The notes beneath the pieces are model-generated. The model was given only the letters and a program-made list of their open reading frames with translations, was not told where the DNA came from and ran no database searches. From JAPLDB01 sp038230515 (lineage in GTDB: Bacteria > Bacteroidota > Bacteroidia > AKYH767-A > 2013-40CM-41-45), in the NCBI GenBank assembly GCA_038230515.1, contig JBBRND010000006.1, positions 62,001-126,000 of the forward strand: DNA of 64,000 nucleotides. Reading direction: 5' to 3'. The translations under genes were made by a program, and so were the position numbers. This document shows positions 60,350 through 64,000 of this stretch, one piece after another. Position 1 is the stretch's first letter, and the number at the start of each line of letters is the position of its first letter.

Positions 60350-62473
60350 ATGAAAACTAAAATTTTATTCTTCCTGATTTTTTCTTTCTCAATTTTATCT
60401 GCTGCACAAGCGCAAACGAAGTTCGACCGGTTGTTCTGGCGCACTAAAGCGGCTGAATATTTTCTTACTAATTCGATTACTGAACTGACCGGAGGCGGTT
60501 ATGCAATTGCAGGCACAGTAAAAGACACTTCTTTGGGTTCGCTGACAGACGTTTTTCTTGCAAAGTTTACTGCCGGTGGAGACACCGTTTGGACACGAAG
60601 GATTACCGCCATCGGCAGCGAAACTGTGAATGATCTCAGGCAAACTTTTGACGGTGGATACATTATTACCGGCAGCACTGATTCGTATGGTCCGGGTATG
60701 CTATTGATGAAAACAGATTCTCTCGGCAATGTTAGCTGGACGAAAGTTTTTGGAAGCTCTTATGATGACATTGGATATTCCGTTCGGCAAAATGCAGACA
60801 GCGGATTTATTATTGCTGGAACAACCACGCTGCACTCGCTTATTATAAGAACAAATTCAATAGGCGATACGCTCTGGACTAAAACATACGCGCTCGCTTC
60901 GGGCAATGATTGCAAAGCATCTTGTGCTGAAGAAACACCAACAGGCGAATTCATTGTTTCTGCAGGAGTAGATTCGGGTTTCGTGGGTAGTCCCTTCACT
61001 CTTGTAATGAAGCTATCTTCTAATGGAATTCCCATTTGGTCAAAAAAAGTTGGCACTGGCAACGGTTCCCTTATCAATTACGATTTATTGCAAACCCTCG
61101 ATGGCGGATACATGATTACTACACAATATTCATCAGGTGGCCAGAATCCTATACTTCTTAAATTCGATTCTGTTGGAAACTATCAATTCGTTGTGGACAT
61201 AACGCCCACCACGTCTTCATTCTATTTTTTAATGATGGCAGTAAAACAATTAGCGGACAGTTCATACATTTTGATGTCGTCATCGGGCAATCTTTTTATT
61301 ACACGGATAAGCCCCACTGGTGATACGCTTTCAACTATGAAGATAGACAGTTTTGATTTAAAAGGTCATGGCGTATTTACCAGCGATGGCGGTTTCGCAG
61401 CCGTAGATTATTGGGGAGGTATCTATAAGTTTGATTCAACATTTAGCTCCGAATGTAAATCACCTGCGCAAGCCAGCGGATTACTTTATAATGATTTGTG
61501 TACTCCTTCTTTTCCTGTTGTCGGATCGGGTACCACCATTATAAACGCAACCTTTACTAACATGGCTGGTGTAATCCGTAAACTATATTCACCTTGTATG
61601 CCAAATGTTCCTACCTGTGTTGTAACTGTTGATTCAGCCACACAAAAAAACCTAGTAGTGTGGGAAGAAAACTTTGATACCACCTTTGTTGATTCATACC
61701 AGGTGTATAAAGAATCGGCAGCGGCAGGAGTTTATAATCTCATCGGCAGTGTGCCTCAAAATCAATTGAGCGTATTTCTTGATACTGCATGCAACCCCGC
61801 AGTGCAGGCAGAACGATACAGGGTGTCTGCGCAGTGGCATACTTATTACGAGCCGCCAAATACTGTTGCCGGTCATAAAACAATTCACCTCAGCATTAGT
61901 CCCGGTTTGCCGCCAACAATGAATTTAAGCTGGAGCAGCTATGAAGGATTCACGTATCCTACTTACAACATCTGGCGCGGCAACGGCACATCGGCAAGCA
62001 TCATTGGCTCTGTGCCTTTCGGAACAAACGGCTACACCGATTTGAATCCTCCCGCAGGAGACACCGTTTATTTTATTGAAGTAGTTCATGGCACATGCAC
62101 ACCAACATACTTTCAGTTTGATCCTGACGGTGGCACTCAGGGTTTTTTACCTCTTACGCAATTCACCGGAACTACTTCAAATATGGTGAACAATACCACC
62201 CAATCCGTTGGAATTACTGAAGCAGAAAAATCAGGCAGCATTTTTCTTTCACCAAATCCTGTAACGAATAAGTTGACAATTGAAAGTTCAAAGCTTAAAG
62301 CACAGAGTGCCGAAGTTTATGATGTAATGGGGCAGTGTGTCTTAAAATATGAACTTCAAATTTCAAATGCGAAAGCAATTGACATTGATGTTTCCAAACT
62401 CAACCAGGGCATTTATTTTCTGAAATTGAAAACACCAAAGGAAGAAAGAGTAGGTAAGTTTATTAAGGAATAA
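60350..62473 (+). CDS. T9SS type A sorting-domain protein (707 aa)
   Basis: A secreted protein with a signal peptide (MKTKILFFLIFSFSILSAAQAQ). The first half (about 25-370) is a set of six or seven degenerate 50-residue repeats ('L..GGYAIAGT......V.L.K....GD..W....G'), the same propeller-type repeat as in the 37.0-kb gene but far more diverged. A fibronectin-like pair follows (about 420-600; YQVYKESAAAGVYNLIG, PTYNIWRGNGT). The last 80 residues are a type A sorting domain (LSPNPVTNKLTIESS, VYDVMGQCVLKY, LNQGIYFLKLK). Within it the DNA shows another 7-bp array. It is the third propeller/T9SS gene of the window. Ligand unknown. Confidence 0.85.
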   Translation: MKTKILFFLIFSFSILSAAQAQTKFDRLFWRTKAAEYFLTNSITELTGGGYAIAGTVKDTSLGSLTDVFLAKFTAGGDTVWTRRITAIGSETVNDLRQTFDGGYIITGSTDSYGPGMLLMKTDSLGNVSWTKVFGSSYDDIGYSVRQNADSGFIIAGTTTLHSLIIRTNSIGDTLWTKTYALASGNDCKASCAEETPTGEFIVSAGVDSGFVGSPFTLVMKLSSNGIPIWSKKVGTGNGSLINYDLLQTLDGGYMITTQYSSGGQNPILLKFDSVGNYQFVVDITPTTSSFYFLMMAVKQLADSSYILMSSSGNLFITRISPTGDTLSTMKIDSFDLKGHGVFTSDGGFAAVDYWGGIYKFDSTFSSECKSPAQASGLLYNDLCTPSFPVVGSGTTIINATFTNMAGVIRKLYSPCMPNVPTCVVTVDSATQKNLVVWEENFDTTFVDSYQVYKESAAAGVYNLIGSVPQNQLSVFLDTACNPAVQAERYRVSAQWHTYYEPPNTVAGHKTIHLSISPGLPPTMNLSWSSYEGFTYPTYNIWRGNGTSASIIGSVPFGTNGYTDLNPPAGDTVYFIEVVHGTCTPTYFQFDPDGGTQGFLPLTQFTGTTSNMVNNTTQSVGITEAEKSGSIFLSPNPVTNKLTIESSKLKAQSAEVYDVMGQCVLKYELQISNAKAIDIDVSKLNQGIYFLKLKTPKEERVGKFIKE
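62280..62307 (+). repeat. Heptanucleotide repeat in coding sequence (TTCAAAG type)
   Basis: Four 7-bp units (TTGAAAG, TTCAAAG, CTTAAAG, CACAGAG) code ESSKLKAQS in the sorting domain. The period is short, so chance is possible. Confidence 0.45.
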
Positions 62474-62589
62474 CCAATTTATAACTTCGAAGAGGTGGAA
62501 ACCTCTCGGAGTTTTCAGGCATTTCTTGCGAGGTAGAAATTTTAACAGAATAATAAGAGAGCGGCTGCAAAGCCGCTTTTTTATTTTCG

Positions 62590-62841
62590 CTTCATTCGAT
62601 ACTCCTAACGGAAGTTCGAAGAGACTGAACAAACCCTTCGAAGGTTTGAACAGAAGTTCGAAAGGAATGAATAAACCATTCGAAGGTTCTAAAAGAAGTT
62701 CGAAAGGATTGAACAAACCCTTCGAAGGTTGGAACGGAAGTTCGAAAGGATTGAACAAACCCTTCGAAGGTTGGAACGGAAGTTCGAAGGGAATGAACCA
62801 ACTCTTCGAAGGTTGGAACGGAAGTTCGAAGGGATTTTGTG
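62590..62841. repeat. 21-bp tandem array G (12 units, 42-bp composite period, core TTCGAA)
   Basis: Twelve 21-bp units (starts 62590, 62611 ... 62821) alternate between two forms: GAAGTTCGAAAGGATTGAAC and AACCCTTCGAAGGTTGGAA, each plus one or two bases. Every unit but the first carries the palindrome TTCGAA. Neighbouring 42-bp pairs are identical over long stretches. It lies between the 707-aa gene and the sigma factor gene. Long open frames on both strands arise only from the period. Confidence 0.92.
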
Positions 62842-63063
62842 GCGTCAGGTGTTGTGGGTTGGCAAGCGCGCGGCTCACCTGACGAATGGCAGGTCAAGGA
62901 ACACACGGGCTTCGTTGTAAGATATGCCAACACTGCAATGGGGTTTGCGGGAACTTGTCGGTAACCGCCACATTTTCTTCTGCCTCTCTTCCTTGTTCTT
63001 TTCTTTGTTCCTCTCCCCTGCAACCTTTTTCCCTTCTTTGCATTATCTTATCAGATAAGAAAG

Positions 63064-63629
63064 ATGGCACCTGAAGATGACCGCCTTATACTTCAACAGA
63101 TTCAAGCTGATGAAAAGCAGTTTGCATTGGTGTATGACAAATACTATAAAACCATTTTCGGATATATTTTCAGGCGGATAAACGAGTACGATCTCGCTCG
63201 CGATATTTCTTCGGAAACTTTTCTCAAAGCTTTTTTAAACATAAAAAAGTTTCAATGGAAAGATGTGTCTCTTTCAGCGTGGCTTTATCGCATTGCCACG
63301 AATGAGATCAACATGTATTTCCGAAAAAATAGATACGCCCCGCTTTATTTAAGTCAGCTAAACGAACAGCATGTTGAAATTGCCGACCCTGCTTCTACTA
63401 TTGAAGAAAAAGCAATCATTGAAAGAAAGATGAAAGATAGCGAGGACTTTCTTCTCGTTCAGAAAAAGCTAATTCTTCTTTCCGTAAAATATCAGGAAGT
63501 GATTTCGCTGCGTTTCTTCGAGGAGAAAAGCATGAAGGAGATTGCCGAGATATTGAACAAGAATGAAGGAACTGTAAATCACTGTTGTCAAGAGGATTGG
63601 AAAAGCTGAGAACTGAAATGAAAAAGTAA
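63064..63629 (+). pseudogene. ECF-type RNA polymerase sigma factor, C-terminus frameshifted
   Basis: A sigma-70 family factor of the ECF type. Region 2 (about 15-75) has LVYDKYYKTIFGYIFRRINE and DLARDISSETFLKAFLNI, and region 4 (about 125-181) has LILLSVKYQEVISLRFFEEK and MKEIAEILNKNEGTV. The current frame then ends in NHCCQEDWKS and TGA 63609. If one A is added to the A-run at 63576-63578, the frame continues with the normal end of the recognition helix (KSLLSRGLEKLRTEMKK) to TAA 63629. The defect is thus one base lost in a homopolymer, either a sequencing error or a recent mutation. The next gene has the same kind of defect. Confidence 0.85.
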
Positions 63630-63680
63630 CTGCAACCAAAACGGCCGCGTTGCATTGTAGTATTGTAAAGAATAAGAATT

Positions 63681-64000
63681 ATGGAACAGAATGACTTTTT
63701 AAAGAAGATGGAAGGACTTAAAAAACCCGATGTAAACGAAGTAAAACCATCGCAGCAGTTCAAGTTGGTGTTGATGAATTCAAAAAAATCTGCTGCACTT
63801 GGATTCTGGTTCATCGTTGTGCCGTGCTATTTCCTCTTTGTGTTTTTATGAAATATTATTTTCACGTCAACCTTCATCTCTTTGATGTATTCATTGACAT
63901 GATGAGTGACTTTGATAAAAGCCCTTCGACCAAATATCTTTCTCCAATCCTCATGGTCGGCTTGCCTCTTGTTGCCATTGTGCTGAATGGATTGGCAATT
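63681..64000 (+). pseudogene. Small membrane protein after the sigma factor, frameshifted and cut by the window end
   Basis: From ATG 63681 the frame reads MEQNDFLKKMEGLKKPDVNE, then SKKSAALGFWFIVVPCYFLF, entering a membrane helix, and stops at TGA 63849. The other frame picks up without a gap (FMKYYFHVNLHLFDVFIDM, then LSPILMVGLPLVAIVLNGLA) to the window end. Adding one T to the T-run at 63837-63839 repairs it. Small two-helix membrane proteins of this kind follow ECF sigma factors in Bacteroidota and may act as partner or anti-sigma-like proteins (inference from position). Confidence 0.75.

Noticed and set aside
2130..62841. The 21-bp arrays as CRISPR arrays
   Set aside because: Units follow each other directly, are degenerate, and have no unique spacers. 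No cas genes are present.

Overview
The window comes from a chromosome of the phylum Bacteroidota, most likely an uncultured Chitinophagales- or Sphingobacteria-like lineage (inference). Four things point there. Six large secreted proteins end in type IX secretion (T9SS) sorting domains of type A or type B. There is a piece of a subtype iii type VI secretion system (tssN-tssK-tssO), which is specific to this phylum. Several genes carry the phylum's TAnnTTTG promoter box just before the start codon, and Shine-Dalgarno sequences are scarce.

Layout. 0-5 kb: the end of a penicillin acylase, tRNA-Arg, an FN3-like protein, a LEA14-like lipoprotein-type protein, a broken DUF6496 gene and several small proteins. 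5.7-9 kb: leftward operon tssN-tssK-tssO-DUF3109. 9.2-12.9 kb: pyrH-frr, tRNA-Thr, a WD40 protein and a radical SAM/SPASM protein. 13-30 kb: two giant surface proteins (1919 and 2881 aa) around a TPR/adenylate cyclase sensor. 30.5-36.3 kb: housekeeping genes (glycyl-tRNA synthetase, a Rieske protein, pth, rplY, prs). 37-48.3 kb: a repeat-built T9SS protein, tatC, an AhpD-like protein and a 2607-aa SprB-repeat protein. 48.3-52.4 kb: a decayed zone with two intact glycosyltransferases among gene remnants (a T9SS sorting domain, Ku, a third glycosyltransferase and an interrupted gene). 52.5-64 kb: an M4 metallopeptidase, an IS3-family element, mtaB-lgt, another T9SS protein and a frameshifted ECF sigma factor followed by a frameshifted membrane protein.

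The gene products fit a surface-active lifestyle. TatC can export the Rieske protein, which has a twin-arginine signal. The large secreted proteins carry Sec signals and would finish through T9SS. Lgt serves lipoproteins.

The most striking feature is not a gene. Seven separate gaps between genes each hold a tandem array of degenerate units repeated every 21 bp, about 8-15 units per array. Each array has its own sequence, but in most of them the unit is built around a short palindromic core. A second layer consists of tandem 7-bp repeats. These sit directly against the ends of genes and tRNAs, and have also entered the coding sequence of mtaB and of T9SS proteins. I know of no description of the 21-bp family. 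The heptamers resemble in kind the STRR heptanucleotide repeats of cyanobacteria.
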